From contig JALHOE010000073.1 in assembly GCA_022843175.1 (NCBI GenBank), positions 1 to 38,231 of the forward strand: DNA of 38,231 bases, given 5' to 3'. How positions within the stretch are numbered: the first letter of the stretch is position 1; each line of letters begins with the position of its first letter. The stretch comes from Deltaproteobacteria bacterium. Its GTDB lineage: Bacteria > Myxococcota_A > Polyangia > Polyangiales > JADJMO01. Both the position numbers and the translations under genes were made by a program. Below the pieces are notes generated by a model. It was not told the DNA's origin and searched no databases. It saw only the letters and a list, made by a program, of their open reading frames with translations. Below, one piece after another: positions 25,079 through 35,563 of the stretch.

Positions 25079-27410
25079 GCAGCTCGCGCACCGCCTGAAC
25101 GAAGTGCTCCTCGTCGGTGCGCGACTTGGTGAGCCACCGCGTGATCCCGAGCGAGAGCTCCACGCGCTCCTCGTGCCCGAGATCGCGCGCCGTGTAGACG
25201 ATCAACGGCGTCGAGCGCGCGCGCTCCTGCCGCAGCTCGGCGACGACGTCGAACCCGTCGCGTCCGGGCAGGCCGATGTCGAGCACGATCAGGTCGGGCG
25301 CGGTCGTTCGAACGGCCTCGAGCGCGCTCTCGGCGTCGCCGGCCTCGAGCACCTCGACGCCGAGCGTGCGCAGGCGCGCGGCCATCACCGTGCGGAAGCC
25401 CGCGTCGTCCTCGATCAGGAGGACGCGTGGCACCCCTCCCTTGCGCCGGCCCCAGCGGAGCGCGTGCTTGATGCTCTGGTCGTCGAGCGGGTCGAGGACC
25501 CACTCCACCGGCAGCGGCGCCGCGCGGCGGTCGTCGTCGGGCAAGCGGCCGGTCAGGACGATCGTCGGCGACTCGTCCGGCGTGAACCGCCTGGAGAGGG
25601 CCTCGACGATGTCGAGCGCGTGCGAGTCCGGCAGATCGACGTCGACGATGACGGCCGCGGGGTGCGAGTTGTCGAGCCATCGCTCGGCCTCCGCGAGATC
25701 GCTCGCCCGCGCGACGACGCAGCCTTCTTCGGCGAGCAGCGGCGAGAGGGCTTGCGACAGGGTGCCGCGCGCGTCGACGAGGAGGACGAGGCGGCGGGGA
25801 CCGTGCGCGACCGAGCGCATCGTGCTCACCGCCTTGGCCGGCAGGTCAGCCCAGAACAGCGCGCCCTTGCCGGGGAGCGTCTCGACGCCGATCGCGCCGC
25901 CGTGCTGCTCGGCGATCGCCTTGCTGATCGAGAGCCCGAGGCCGGTGCCGCCGCGTCGCCGCTGATCGGACGCGTCGACCTGCTGGAACTTGCCGAAGAG
26001 CTTCCCGAGCTGGTCGGGCGGGATCCCGGGCCCCTGGTCACGCACCGCGAGCCGCACCGTGCGCGGGCCGCGCCGCTCCGCCGAGACGGTGACCGTGGTG
26101 TTCGGCGGCGAGAACTTGATCGCGTTGGAGACCAGGTTGGTGAGGAGCTGGGTGACGCGGTCCTCGTCGGCCACCAGGCGCAGCTCGGGGGGCGCCTCGA
26201 CGCGGACCCGCAGCTCGGCCTGCTGCGCGAGGGTCTCGAGCGCGCGGACGACGCCGTCGATCACGGCGCGCGCAGAGATCTCGCGTGGATCGAGCTCGAG
26301 CTTGCCGGCCTCCATCTTCTCGAGATCGAGGATGTCGTTGACCAACCGAATGAGCCGGTCGGAGTTGGAGCGCGCGATCTTCACGAGCTCGAGCGCCTCC
26401 CCGGGGAGCTCGCCGACGACGCCGCCCTCGAGCAGGCCGAGCGCTCCGCGGATGGACGTCAGCGGCGTGCGCAGCTCGTGCGAGACGATCGACACGAACT
26501 CGTCCTTCATGCGCTGCACCTCTTTGCGCCGCGTGATGTCGCTGCTCAGCTCGAGGATCGCGCGCGGCGCACCCTTGTCGTCGCGCTGCAGCACCCAGCG
26601 GCTGCCGACGATGAGCTGCGCGCCGTCCTTCTTGGCGCGCACGAGCTCTCCCTCCCAGTAGCCGTCTCGCTCCAGGATCTCGACGACCGCCTGGCGCGAG
26701 CCGGAGTACGTCGTCCGCAGCAGGTCGTGGGCGATCTGCCCGAGGGCCTCGTCGCGGGTGTAGCCGTAGGCGCGCTCCGCCCCCTGGTTCCAGTACAGGA
26801 TGTGCCCCGCGAAGTCCTTCACGAGGATCATGTCGTTGGCGAGGTCGAGCAGCTCGGTGTTGAGGCGGAGCCGCGCCGCGTTCTCGACGGCCTCGCGGTG
26901 GAGCTCCGCGAGCTCGAGTGACTTGCGACGGAGCTCGATGTGCGCGGAGATCAACCGCGAGAGCGAGGTGAGGGCCTCGCGCTGCGGGGGCGTCAGCGTG
27001 CGCGCCACGTGATCGACGACGCACACCGTCCCGAGCTTCTGCTTGCCGTCGCCCTCGATCGGCGCGCCCGCGTAGAAGCGAACGTACGGCTCGCCGACGA
27101 CCAGCGGGTTGTCGTGGAAGCGCTCGTCCGCTCTTGCGTCGGGCACCTCGAACAGCCCGTCCTCGAGGATGGCGTGCGCGCAGAAGGCCTGGTCGCGAGG
27201 CGTCTCGGTGGCCGCGATCCCGACGCGAGCCTTGAACCACTGACGGTGCTCGTCGATCAGGGTGACGAGCGCGATGGGCGTGCCGGCGATCTCGGCCGCG
27301 ATGCGCGCGAAGTCGTCGAACGTGACCTCGGTCACGCTGTCGAGCAGCCGCGTCCGCGCGAGCGAGGCGAGTCGCTCCTGCTCGTTCTCGGGGAGGGGCG
27401 CGGGCTTCAC
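25047..27410 (-). CDS. Hybrid histidine kinase, GAF-PAS-HisKA-HATPase-REC-REC
   Basis: A cytosolic hybrid kinase of 787 residues. GTG 27410 overlaps the TGA of the response-regulator gene (GTGA). GAF domain about 25-160 (ALVTLIDEHRQWFKARVG, CAHAIL); PAS about 185-297 (DMILVKDFAGHILYWNQGAE). HisKA has His311 in VSHELRTPL. The ATPase shows the N box (LVSNAIKFSP, Asn429), DQGPGIP and GGTGLGLSI. Receiver 1 (about 539-655) keeps the acceptor Asp590 (VIVDVDLP) but has Asp-Pro where Lys-Pro is usual (VLDPL), so it may be impaired. Receiver 2 (about 661-780) is complete: EDD, Asp711 (IVLDIGLPG), Lys762. No membrane helices, so it senses something inside the cell. Confidence 0.95.
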   Translation of the reverse strand: MKPAPLPENEQERLASLARTRLLDSVTEVTFDDFARIAAEIAGTPIALVTLIDEHRQWFKARVGIAATETPRDQAFCAHAILEDGLFEVPDARADERFHDNPLVVGEPYVRFYAGAPIEGDGKQKLGTVCVVDHVARTLTPPQREALTSLSRLISAHIELRRKSLELAELHREAVENAARLRLNTELLDLANDMILVKDFAGHILYWNQGAERAYGYTRDEALGQIAHDLLRTTYSGSRQAVVEILERDGYWEGELVRAKKDGAQLIVGSRWVLQRDDKGAPRAILELSSDITRRKEVQRMKDEFVSIVSHELRTPLTSIRGALGLLEGGVVGELPGEALELVKIARSNSDRLIRLVNDILDLEKMEAGKLELDPREISARAVIDGVVRALETLAQQAELRVRVEAPPELRLVADEDRVTQLLTNLVSNAIKFSPPNTTVTVSAERRGPRTVRLAVRDQGPGIPPDQLGKLFGKFQQVDASDQRRRGGTGLGLSISKAIAEQHGGAIGVETLPGKGALFWADLPAKAVSTMRSVAHGPRRLVLLVDARGTLSQALSPLLAEEGCVVARASDLAEAERWLDNSHPAAVIVDVDLPDSHALDIVEALSRRFTPDESPTIVLTGRLPDDDRRAAPLPVEWVLDPLDDQSIKHALRWGRRKGGVPRVLLIEDDAGFRTVMAARLRTLGVEVLEAGDAESALEAVRTTAPDLIVLDIGLPGRDGFDVVAELRQERARSTPLIVYTARDLGHEERVELSLGITRWLTKSRTDEEHFVQAVRELLSGLLPSTQP

Positions 27411-27780
27411 GCTCTGCCTGCGACCAGTGCGCGCACCTCGTCGGGCAGCTTCATCGGATCGAAGGGCTTGCGGATGACGCCGATCGCGCCGAGCGACAGC
27501 CACCGATCCACCTCGTCACGGAGGACCTTCGCGGTCATGAAGATCACGGGCGTGGCCGCGAGCGCGGGGATCGCCCGCAGCGCGACCAGCGTGGCCGGTC
27601 CGTCCATCTCGGGCATCATCACGTCGAGCAGGATGAGATCGGGGATGGTCTCCCCGGCCATCCGCAGGGCCTCGGCGCCGGAGGCCGCGGTGCGCACCTC
27701 GAGCTTGCCGACCCGCGAGAGGCTCATCGACCCGATCGTGCGAATGTCGGGCTCGTCGTCGACCAACAGCACCGTCTTGA

Positions 27781-27784
<4 letters not shown>
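27407..27784 (-). CDS. Single-domain response regulator (CheY-like)
   Basis: A receiver-only protein of 125 residues with no output domain. Acidic pair LLVDDEPD, phospho-acceptor Asp54 (LILLDVMMPEMDG), Thr84 (FMTAK) and Lys106 (VIRKPFDP) are all present. ATG 27784 overlaps the kinase-receiver TGA (ATGA), and its own TGA overlaps the histidine kinase GTG, so three genes form one coupled unit. It could shuttle phosphate from the hybrid kinase or act as a phosphate sink. Confidence 0.93.
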
Positions 27785-29046
<1,262 letters not shown>

Positions 29047-29098
29047 CGGCCGCGAGCGTAGCGGACGCCGCGCGCGGTGAACACGTCGGTACGGGAGG

Positions 29099-30244
29099 TC
29101 AGCGGATGATGCCGAGGGCGCGCAGCGCGAACCCGACCAGGCCCGCTCTCGACTCCTTCGCGGGCGTCGCAGGTTCCGCCGGTTCCGCCGCTTCCGCCGC
29201 TTCCGCGGGCGCTCCGCCGCCCATGACCGCGCGCTCGAGCGCCTCGGCGAACGCGGCGGCGGACTGCGGACGATCGGCGGGCTTCTTCGCGAGCGCCCCG
29301 AGGATGACGCGCTCGAGCTCGGCGCTCACCTCGATGTGCGGCGCCCGCGTGCGGAGCGGGATCGGTGGCTGCTCGATGTGCAGCTGGAGGAACGCGTTCG
29401 CGTGCTTGGCCTCGAACGGCAGGAGGCCGGTGAGCGCCTCGTAGAGGATCACGGCGAGCGAGTAGATGTCGCTTCGCGCGTCGAGCAGCTCGCCGCGTGC
29501 CTGTTCGGGCGACATGAACTCGGGAGTCCCGAAGATCATGCCCTCCTTGGTCAGCGCGACGGAGTCCGCCCGCAGCTCCTCCTGCGTCACCTTCGCGAGC
29601 CCGAAATCGAGGAGCTTCACGAAGTCGGCGGGCGCTCCCTCGGTGCACACCATGAGGTTCTCGGGCTTGAGATCGCGGTGCACCATCCCGAGCGCGTGGG
29701 CCTCGGAGAGCGCTCGCGCGGCCTGCGCGACGATCGACACCGCACGGGCCGCGGGCAGCGGCCCCTCTGCCTTGACGAGCTGGTGCAGGTTCCGGCCCGC
29801 GATGTGCTCCATCACGATGAAGAGGAGCGAGTCGGCCTCCTCCGCGCCGTAGAAGAAGACCCGCGCCACGTTCGGGTGGCGCAGGCGCCTCATCGCCGCG
29901 GCCTCGCGGTGGAAGCGCGAGGCGAGGTCGCGACGCTCGGAGAGCTTGCGGTGCAGGATCTTCACCGCGACCTTCCGCTGAATCGACTGCTGGGAGGCCT
30001 CGTAGACGCTACCCATCCCGCCGGTCCCGATCTTTTTGACGATCTGGAACTCGCCGTTCATCAGCGTGCGACCGATCAGCGGATCCACCCTGGGGGAGCG
30101 AATCGGCGCGGGCGGCGCGGGCGGAGGGGGCGGTTGGGGCACGCTCGGTTGGGGCACGCTCAGCCGTTCAGCAAGGCGCGGACCAGCACCGCTCCGTTGG
30201 AGCCCGTGCTCGCGTTGCACGATCCCCGTGCGGCGGCTGCACAC
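29099..30244 (-). CDS. Ser/Thr protein kinase with Pro-rich N-terminus
   Basis: A kinase of 381 residues counted from GTG 30244; the start is uncertain because no Shine-Dalgarno is visible, and GTG codons nearer the domain (for example 30157) are possible. The N-terminal tail has a tandem SVPQP repeat and a poly-Pro run. Kinase core about 65-330: IGTGGMGSVYEAS, Lys95, HRDLKPENLM (189-198), DFG at 213-215, FMSPEQ. The C-terminal tail is an Ala/Glu/Pro repeat (AEAAEAAEPAEPATP) ending in a short hydrophobic patch, so it may associate with a partner or membrane weakly. It lies 52 nt upstream of the kinase-receiver operon and 60 nt downstream of the HAD gene, all in one direction. Confidence 0.9.
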   Translation of the reverse strand: MCSRRTGIVQREHGLQRSGAGPRLAERLSVPQPSVPQPPPPPAPPAPIRSPRVDPLIGRTLMNGEFQIVKKIGTGGMGSVYEASQQSIQRKVAVKILHRKLSERRDLASRFHREAAAMRRLRHPNVARVFFYGAEEADSLLFIVMEHIAGRNLHQLVKAEGPLPAARAVSIVAQAARALSEAHALGMVHRDLKPENLMVCTEGAPADFVKLLDFGLAKVTQEELRADSVALTKEGMIFGTPEFMSPEQARGELLDARSDIYSLAVILYEALTGLLPFEAKHANAFLQLHIEQPPIPLRTRAPHIEVSAELERVILGALAKKPADRPQSAAAFAEALERAVMGGGAPAEAAEAAEPAEPATPAKESRAGLVGFALRALGIIR

Positions 30245-30304
30245 AACAAGAGGCCCGCGCTCCAGTCGAGGCCTCGACGATTGGATGAAGTTCTCGATCC
30301 GCCT

Positions 30305-31120
30305 TTAAAAGGCGCGGTCGATCGCCTCGGCGACGCCGCCGCCCTCGCCGGCGCGGGCGAGGAGCCGGTGGGTTGCCGCCTTTTTCACGTCGTCCGGGGC
30401 GCCGTTCATCACGAAGGAGCGACCGGCGAACTCGAACATGGAGAGATCGTTGTACCAATCGCCGACCACCACGCACTCGTCGCGCGGGATGCCGAGGCGT
30501 TCGGCCAGGCGGCCGAGCGCGTAGCCCTTGCTGCACTCGGGCCGGAACGAGCGGACCATGTGGCGCTGACCGAAGGCGAAGCGGGTGTTGAGCACGCGGC
30601 TCCCCCACCGCTCGTCGAGCGCTCCACGAGCGGCGGTGACCGCTTCGTCCTCGCCGAGGCCAAGGGTCATCGCCACGGTGCCCTCGGTGCGCCACGCGTG
30701 CGAGTCGGCGAGCACGGGGTGGTAGTGGATCTGCTCGCTCCAGATGCGGACCCAGTCGTCGTAGCTGCGGGCGCTCTCGTCGGCGTGGATGTCGCCGTGC
30801 GAGAACACGAACGGGACGAGGCCGTGCTCGCGGAGCGTGGACACGAGCCCCTGCGCCGTCTCGAGATCGACCGGGCTCGCGTCGAGGACCTCGCCGGTGA
30901 CCGCGCTCGCAGTGGTGGCGCCGTCGCCGCAGACGATCGCGCCGTCGAGCTCGAGCGTGCGGGCGTGGTGGAGCGTGCCACCGATGAGCCGTCCCGTGGC
31001 GAGCGTGACGTAGACCCCGGCGTCGCGCGCGTGGCGGATGGCGTCGACGTCGCGCGGGGCGATGGTGCCGTCGCGGCGGAGCAGCGTACCGTCGAGGTCG
31101 AGCGCGAGGAGGCGTCGCAA
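30305..31120 (-). CDS. HAD-IIB (Cof-type) phosphatase
   Basis: A haloacid-dehalogenase hydrolase of 271 residues, probably from TTG 31120, which gives RRLLALDLDGTLLRRDG at the very N-terminus with nucleophile Asp8 and Asp10. LATGRLIGG supplies motif II (Thr), SKGYALGRLAERLGI the Lys of motif III, and VVVGDWYNDLSMFEFAG motif IV; ADESARSYDDW lies in the cap. The GDxxND and cap pattern place it in the Cof/IIB subfamily, which dephosphorylates sugar phosphates, nucleotides or flavin precursors. It is 18 nt downstream of the DUF3298-type lipoprotein gene. The stop lies within the near-palindrome CCTTTAAAAGG. Confidence 0.92.
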   Translation of the reverse strand: MRRLLALDLDGTLLRRDGTIAPRDVDAIRHARDAGVYVTLATGRLIGGTLHHARTLELDGAIVCGDGATTASAVTGEVLDASPVDLETAQGLVSTLREHGLVPFVFSHGDIHADESARSYDDWVRIWSEQIHYHPVLADSHAWRTEGTVAMTLGLGEDEAVTAARGALDERWGSRVLNTRFAFGQRHMVRSFRPECSKGYALGRLAERLGIPRDECVVVGDWYNDLSMFEFAGRSFVMNGAPDDVKKAATHRLLARAGEGGGVAEAIDRAF

Positions 31121-31138
31121 GGGGGCGGAGTTGTAGCT

Positions 31139-31876
31139 TCAGGGGGCGACTACGTCGAGCGGTCCGGGGCGCCTGCGGATCTTCGCCAGCACCGGCCACG
31201 CGATGTGCGCCTGCATCGGGCCCTGGGCATACGGCCCGGCCTCGTACGGATCGAACGCGAAGATCAGGCCGTCCTTGCCGACGTTCCAGGTGTGGAGCAT
31301 CTCCTCGACCGAAGTGAGGGTGCCGTCGGTGACCCATTGGGCGTCGGCGCGACGGAGCGCGTCCATGCACGCGGCGTCGATCGTCGGCTTCCAGGGCTGC
31401 ACGAAGAGATCGTCGAGCGCGAGCCTGCGCGCGTCGTCGCCCTCGATCGCGTAGGTGCGCGCGCTCGTGTGCTGCATGCCGTGCGCGCCGCCCAGGTAGT
31501 CGTCCTGCTCGCAGCGGATGCTCACCAGCTCGGGCAGGAGCGTCGTGACCCCGCACTGGATGTGCAGGCTCCACTCGTCGGGTGAGACGAAGGGCGCGTC
31601 GTCGCGGTTCTCCTTCGCCTTCTGCGCCTCCGCGAGGAACCCGCGCGCGGCCTTGACGTGGTCGTGCTCCATCTCAGCAGAGATCTTCGCCGCCGCCTTG
31701 GCGCTCGGCAGCGTGAGCACCAGCCACTCGACGTGCACGTCGGGCTTCTTGTGGTTGAACGAGCGCACCTCGAACGCCGGCTTCACGTGCGGCGCGACGG
31801 GCGCCGGCGCGGGCGCCACCGGGACGGGCGGCGCGGCCTGGCAGCCGAGCAGGAGCAAGAGGGCGAGGGATCTCAT
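31139..31876 (-). CDS. DUF4163/DUF3298-type lipoprotein
   Basis: A lipoprotein of 245 residues: MRSLALLLLLGC puts Cys12 at the lipobox, followed by a Pro/Ala/Val linker. The body reads like the PdaC/RsiV C-terminal DUF3298 family: YLGGAHGMQHTSARTYAI, then RLALDDLFVQPW and the closing DPYEAGPYAQGP. Members bind lysozyme-like enzymes or peptidoglycan in Gram-positives; the role in myxobacteria is unknown. The ATG overlaps the TGA of the metallophosphoesterase (ATGA). Confidence 0.8.
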   Translation of the reverse strand: MRSLALLLLLGCQAAPPVPVAPAPAPVAPHVKPAFEVRSFNHKKPDVHVEWLVLTLPSAKAAAKISAEMEHDHVKAARGFLAEAQKAKENRDDAPFVSPDEWSLHIQCGVTTLLPELVSIRCEQDDYLGGAHGMQHTSARTYAIEGDDARRLALDDLFVQPWKPTIDAACMDALRRADAQWVTDGTLTSVEEMLHTWNVGKDGLIFAFDPYEAGPYAQGPMQAHIAWPVLAKIRRRPGPLDVVAP

Positions 31877-33045
31877 GGTGCTCGGTGAACGCGCAACAGG
31901 CTCTCTTCGTTCGGCACGCCGAGCCGGAGCGGGAAGCCGTAGTGGCCGGTGCCGCGGTGCACGTAAAGGCGATCGCGCCCGCGTGCCCACAGACCGTGGT
32001 CGGGGAGCTTGGTGCCGAACAGCCGGAGGAACGTCCAGCCGCCGCCGAGGCTGACGAGGCCGACCTGCCCGCCGTGGGTGTGCCCCGACAGCACGAGATC
32101 GCCCTCGCGCTCCGGAAGGTGGCGGAAGGCGCCGGGATCGTGGAGCAGGACGATGCGCAGGTGCTCGGGCTTTCGCGGGTGCGCCGCGCACACCGCCGGG
32201 ATGCGCTTCGCGCGCTCGCGGAAGTGATAGTCGAACCCGACGATCTGCACCTTGCCGGCGGGCGTGGTCACCGTGGTCTCGTCGTCGATCAGCAGCGTCA
32301 CGTCGTTCTCCGCGAGGGCCGCCATCACCAGCTCGAGCGCCTCGTGATCGTGGTTGCCGAGGCAGGCGAACACCTTGCCGCGCATCGCGCGCAGCGGGGA
32401 GAGCGCCTCGGTGAGATCGCGCACGTCGCGCTGCGACTCCATGGTGAGGAAGTCGCCGGTGAGGAAGACGAGATCCGGCTCGCGGGCGACGGCGCGCTCG
32501 CAGATGGCGCGCAGCCGCCGGACCGACATGAACGGGCCGAGGTGAGGATCGGTGATCTGCACCACGCGCAGCGGGCGCTCCTCGCGGAAGCTCGACGTGC
32601 GGTGGGGGCCGAGCGCGCTCACTTCGCCGTCGTTGACCACCACGTCGACCTCCTCGAGCCGCGAGGACAGCGACTGGAAGAGGCCGAACGCGCCCAATAG
32701 ATAAGGAATGTATACGAATGGCGGAGGGACGAAGATGCCGAGGAGCGCCCACGGCAGCGCGAGGAACGTGCCCCCGACGAAGAACGACGCGGGCAAACTC
32801 ACGAGCACGCGGAACGGGAGGGGGCGCAGCCGCGGACGCGCGAGGAACAGGAAGTGGACGAAGACGGTGGCGTGCAGCCCGAGGAACACCGGGCGGAGCG
32901 GGCCGGCGTACGGGTAGATGCCGGCCGCGATCAGCGAGTGGATGCCGAGCATCACGCCGACGAACGTGGCGTAGAGCCGATTGCGGATCGCGGCCGCGGT
33001 GACGACCACCGAGAGCCACAGCGCCGCCGTCAGAGCCGCGAACAT
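31873..33045 (-). CDS. Membrane-anchored calcineurin-like metallophosphoesterase
   Basis: A YaeI/YkuE-type phosphoesterase of about 390 residues; ATG 33045 was chosen, while an upstream TTG (33090) would overlap the helicase end. Four or five hydrophobic helices occupy the first 130 residues (FAALTAALWLSVVVTAAAI and others). The catalytic domain follows with metal-binding motifs in order: VQITDPHLGPF, FLTGDFLT, CLGNHDHE, VLLHDPGAF and SGHTHGGQVG. Relatives cleave UDP-diacylglucosamine or other membrane phospho-linked lipids; the substrate here is open. The helix VYIPYLLGAFG is written in unusually AT-rich codons (32695-32721). It is coupled by overlap to the DUF3298-type gene. Confidence 0.92.
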   Translation of the reverse strand: MFAALTAALWLSVVVTAAAIRNRLYATFVGVMLGIHSLIAAGIYPYAGPLRPVFLGLHATVFVHFLFLARPRLRPLPFRVLVSLPASFFVGGTFLALPWALLGIFVPPPFVYIPYLLGAFGLFQSLSSRLEEVDVVVNDGEVSALGPHRTSSFREERPLRVVQITDPHLGPFMSVRRLRAICERAVAREPDLVFLTGDFLTMESQRDVRDLTEALSPLRAMRGKVFACLGNHDHEALELVMAALAENDVTLLIDDETTVTTPAGKVQIVGFDYHFRERAKRIPAVCAAHPRKPEHLRIVLLHDPGAFRHLPEREGDLVLSGHTHGGQVGLVSLGGGWTFLRLFGTKLPDHGLWARGRDRLYVHRGTGHYGFPLRLGVPNEESLLRVHRAP

Positions 33046-33064
33046 CGACCGGTACCTGATGCCG

Positions 33065-35557
33065 TCAGCGGCCGATGCGGCGCAAGACAATGACCGGCTC
33101 GCCGATGTCCCGCGATTTCGGCTCGTCGATGCGGGCTTCGAGGAACCAGTCGTCGTCGCCCTCGAGGTCGGGGAGGATCTGCTGGACCTCGTAGGTTGTC
33201 TCGTCGAGCTTGGTCAGCTTCGGGCTCCGGTCGTTGCGGAGGCCGGTGTGGTCGGCGCGGAAGGGGGCGAGCTCGCGCTCGAGGCGCGGCTTGGTCCAGC
33301 GCTCACCCTCGTCGTCGGTCTCGGCGATGAGCTCGAGCACCAGCTCCTCGGACCGGAGCGACTGGACGAGGCGGTGGAGCTTGTTGCGCACGAGGATGCG
33401 GAAGCCGCGGGGGTCGCGGGTGACGTCGCTGACGACCTCTTGTTGCGGCGCGAGCGGCTCGCGCGAGGGATCGCGGATGCGCTCCCACTCCTCGAGTAGG
33501 CTCGCGTCGGTCCCGCGGACGATCGCGCCGAGGAAGGCGACGACGTCGTCGACCGCGTCGTTCTTCGCGAGCGCGGGGACCGTTTGTATCATCACTTTAT
33601 ATACTTCGGATAAGTAACGGAGGAGCACGCCCTCGGAGCGCTGGAGGCCGTAGTCCTTCACGTACCCGGAGAAGGTCTGCAGCGTCTCGAACATCTCGCG
33701 GGCGATGCTCTTGGGGCGGATGTTCTCGCCCACCCACGGGTGCGCCTTCGCGAACAAGTTGTAGGAGTCGTAGATGAACTCGCGGTTGGGCTTCGGGTAC
33801 TCGAGCTCCTCGAGGGCGGCCTTGCGCTCGTCGAACTCGACGCCCTCGGCCTTGAGCCGCGCGAAGGTCTCGGAGCGGAGCTTCTCGAGCTGCGCCCGGA
33901 GGATGACGTCCGGGTTCTCGACGATCGACTCGGCGAGGGTGAGCACGTCGAGCGCGTAGGTGTCCGAGGCGCGATCGAGGCGCTCCACCGTGTCGACCAG
34001 CCACAGGGAGAGCGCGTGGTGGAGCGAGAAGTCGTCCTGCAGGTCGACGTGGAGCTGAAGCCGGCCGTCGACGCGCTCGATGATCGCGGCGTCGAGCAGC
34101 GACTGGAAGAGCGCCATGCCGTGGGCGCGGAGCTGCCGCTTCTGCGCCGGAGTGTCGTGGCTGTCGCGGCCGAGGCGCACGAGCGCCTTGCACCCTCCGC
34201 CCCGCGGGCGTTCGAGCACGTTGAGGATCATCCCGTGGTTGATCTGGAACCGCGAGACGAGCGGCTCGGGCTGCGACTCGGTGAGGCGCTGGAACGTGCT
34301 GCGATCCCAGTGGAGGAAGCCGAAGTCCGGCGGCTTCTTCTTCACCAGCTTCTTCTTCTTGCTCGGATCCTTGGCGACCTTCTCGTCGATCTGCAGGTTC
34401 TCGATCACGTGCTCGGGCGCCTGCGCGACCACCCAACCCATGTCGTCGAAGCCCTTGCGGCCGGCGCGGCCGGCGATCTGCTGGAAGTCGCGGACGGGGA
34501 GGATGATCGTCTTCTCGCCGTCGTATTTGCAGAGGCGGGTGAAGAGCACGGTGCGGATCGGGATGTTCACCCCGACGCCGAGTGTGTCGGTGCCGGAGAT
34601 CACCTTGAGCAGGCCGCGCTGCGCGAGCTTCTCGACGACGAGGCGGTATTTCGGCAGGAGGCCGGCGTGGTGCACGGCGATGCCCTGGCGGAGGAACCGC
34701 TGCATCTCCTTGCCGTAGGGCGACTCGAACCGCACGTTGCCGAGCGCCTCGGCGATCGCCTTCTTCTCGTCCTTGCTGGCGAAGTCCTGCGAGAGCAGGT
34801 CTTGCGCGACCTCGGCGCACGCGCGCTGGGTGAAGTTGACGAGGTAGATCGGCGCGCGGCCGTGGTTGACCAGGTCGGCCACCGTCTCGTGGAGCGGCGT
34901 CTCGCGGTATTCGAACTCGAGCGGCACCGGGCGGTGCATGCCGCGCACGACCTTCGTCTCGATGCCGGTGCGGCCGTCGAGCTCGTCGACGAACTTGTCG
35001 ACCGGGCCGAGGGTGGCGCTCATGAGGAGGAACCGCGCGTGCGGCAACGTGAGGAGCGGGACCTGCCACGCCCAGCCGCGATCGCGGTCGCCGTAGTAGT
35101 GAAACTCGTCCATGATCACGGCGTCGCAATCGAGATCGGCCCCCTCGCGCAGCGCGCGGTTGGCGAGGATCTCGGCGGTGCAGCACACGATCGGCGCGGT
35201 GCTGTTCACCGAGGCGTCGCCGGTGATCATCGCCACGTTGTCGGCGCCGAAGTCCTTGCACAGGGCGAAGAACTTCTCGCTGACGAGCGCCTTGATCGGC
35301 GACGTGTAGTAGCTGCGCCCGCCGTCGCTGAGCGCCTTGTAATGCATCGCCGTGGCCACGAGCGACTTGCCCGACCCGGTGGGCGTGTTGAGGATGACGT
35401 TCTTGCCGGAGAAGATCTCGAGGATCGCCTCCTCTTGGGCCGGGTATAGCTCGATCCCGAGTCCGCTCACGTACGCGAGAAATCGGTCGAGCAGCTCGTC
35501 GGAGGACGTGCCGGGCGGGGGCGCGGCGAGCGGGGGAGACACCGAAGCTCTATACAT
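33065..35557 (-). CDS. Ski2-like DEAD/DEAH-box helicase (DUF3516 type)
   Basis: A large helicase of about 830 residues. Motif I TPTGSGKS (58-65), motif Ia SPIKALVSEK, motif II MDEFHYYGD (DEFH at 150-153), motif III SATLG, motif V DTLGVGVNIP and motif VI QIAGRAGRKG define the Ski2/Mtr4 group. The C-terminal 400 residues (KDYGLQRSEGVLLRYLSEVY and onward) correspond to DUF3516. The likely role is RNA or nucleic-acid unwinding. The start is ATG 35557 or GTG 35542. The ATG leaves only 6 bp to the divergent PAP2 gene, with a TATA-like run between, so a leaderless mRNA is possible. A run of AT-rich rare codons including one TTA lies at 33584-33618. Confidence 0.93.
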   Translation of the reverse strand: MYRASVSPPLAAPPPGTSSDELLDRFLAYVSGLGIELYPAQEEAILEIFSGKNVILNTPTGSGKSLVATAMHYKALSDGGRSYYTSPIKALVSEKFFALCKDFGADNVAMITGDASVNSTAPIVCCTAEILANRALREGADLDCDAVIMDEFHYYGDRDRGWAWQVPLLTLPHARFLLMSATLGPVDKFVDELDGRTGIETKVVRGMHRPVPLEFEYRETPLHETVADLVNHGRAPIYLVNFTQRACAEVAQDLLSQDFASKDEKKAIAEALGNVRFESPYGKEMQRFLRQGIAVHHAGLLPKYRLVVEKLAQRGLLKVISGTDTLGVGVNIPIRTVLFTRLCKYDGEKTIILPVRDFQQIAGRAGRKGFDDMGWVVAQAPEHVIENLQIDEKVAKDPSKKKKLVKKKPPDFGFLHWDRSTFQRLTESQPEPLVSRFQINHGMILNVLERPRGGGCKALVRLGRDSHDTPAQKRQLRAHGMALFQSLLDAAIIERVDGRLQLHVDLQDDFSLHHALSLWLVDTVERLDRASDTYALDVLTLAESIVENPDVILRAQLEKLRSETFARLKAEGVEFDERKAALEELEYPKPNREFIYDSYNLFAKAHPWVGENIRPKSIAREMFETLQTFSGYVKDYGLQRSEGVLLRYLSEVYKVMIQTVPALAKNDAVDDVVAFLGAIVRGTDASLLEEWERIRDPSREPLAPQQEVVSDVTRDPRGFRILVRNKLHRLVQSLRSEELVLELIAETDDEGERWTKPRLERELAPFRADHTGLRNDRSPKLTKLDETTYEVQQILPDLEGDDDWFLEARIDEPKSRDIGEPVIVLRRIGR

Positions 35558-35563
35558 GGGTCC

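Noticed and set aside
29160-29220. TTCCGC tandem repeat near the end of the kinase gene
   Set aside because: Encodes the Ala/Glu/Pro tail in frame; ordinary low-complexity coding sequence.
30298-30318. CGCCTTTAAAAGGCG as a terminator
   Set aside because: Near-palindrome with a one-base centre cannot form a stable hairpin loop; it may only mark the HAD gene end.
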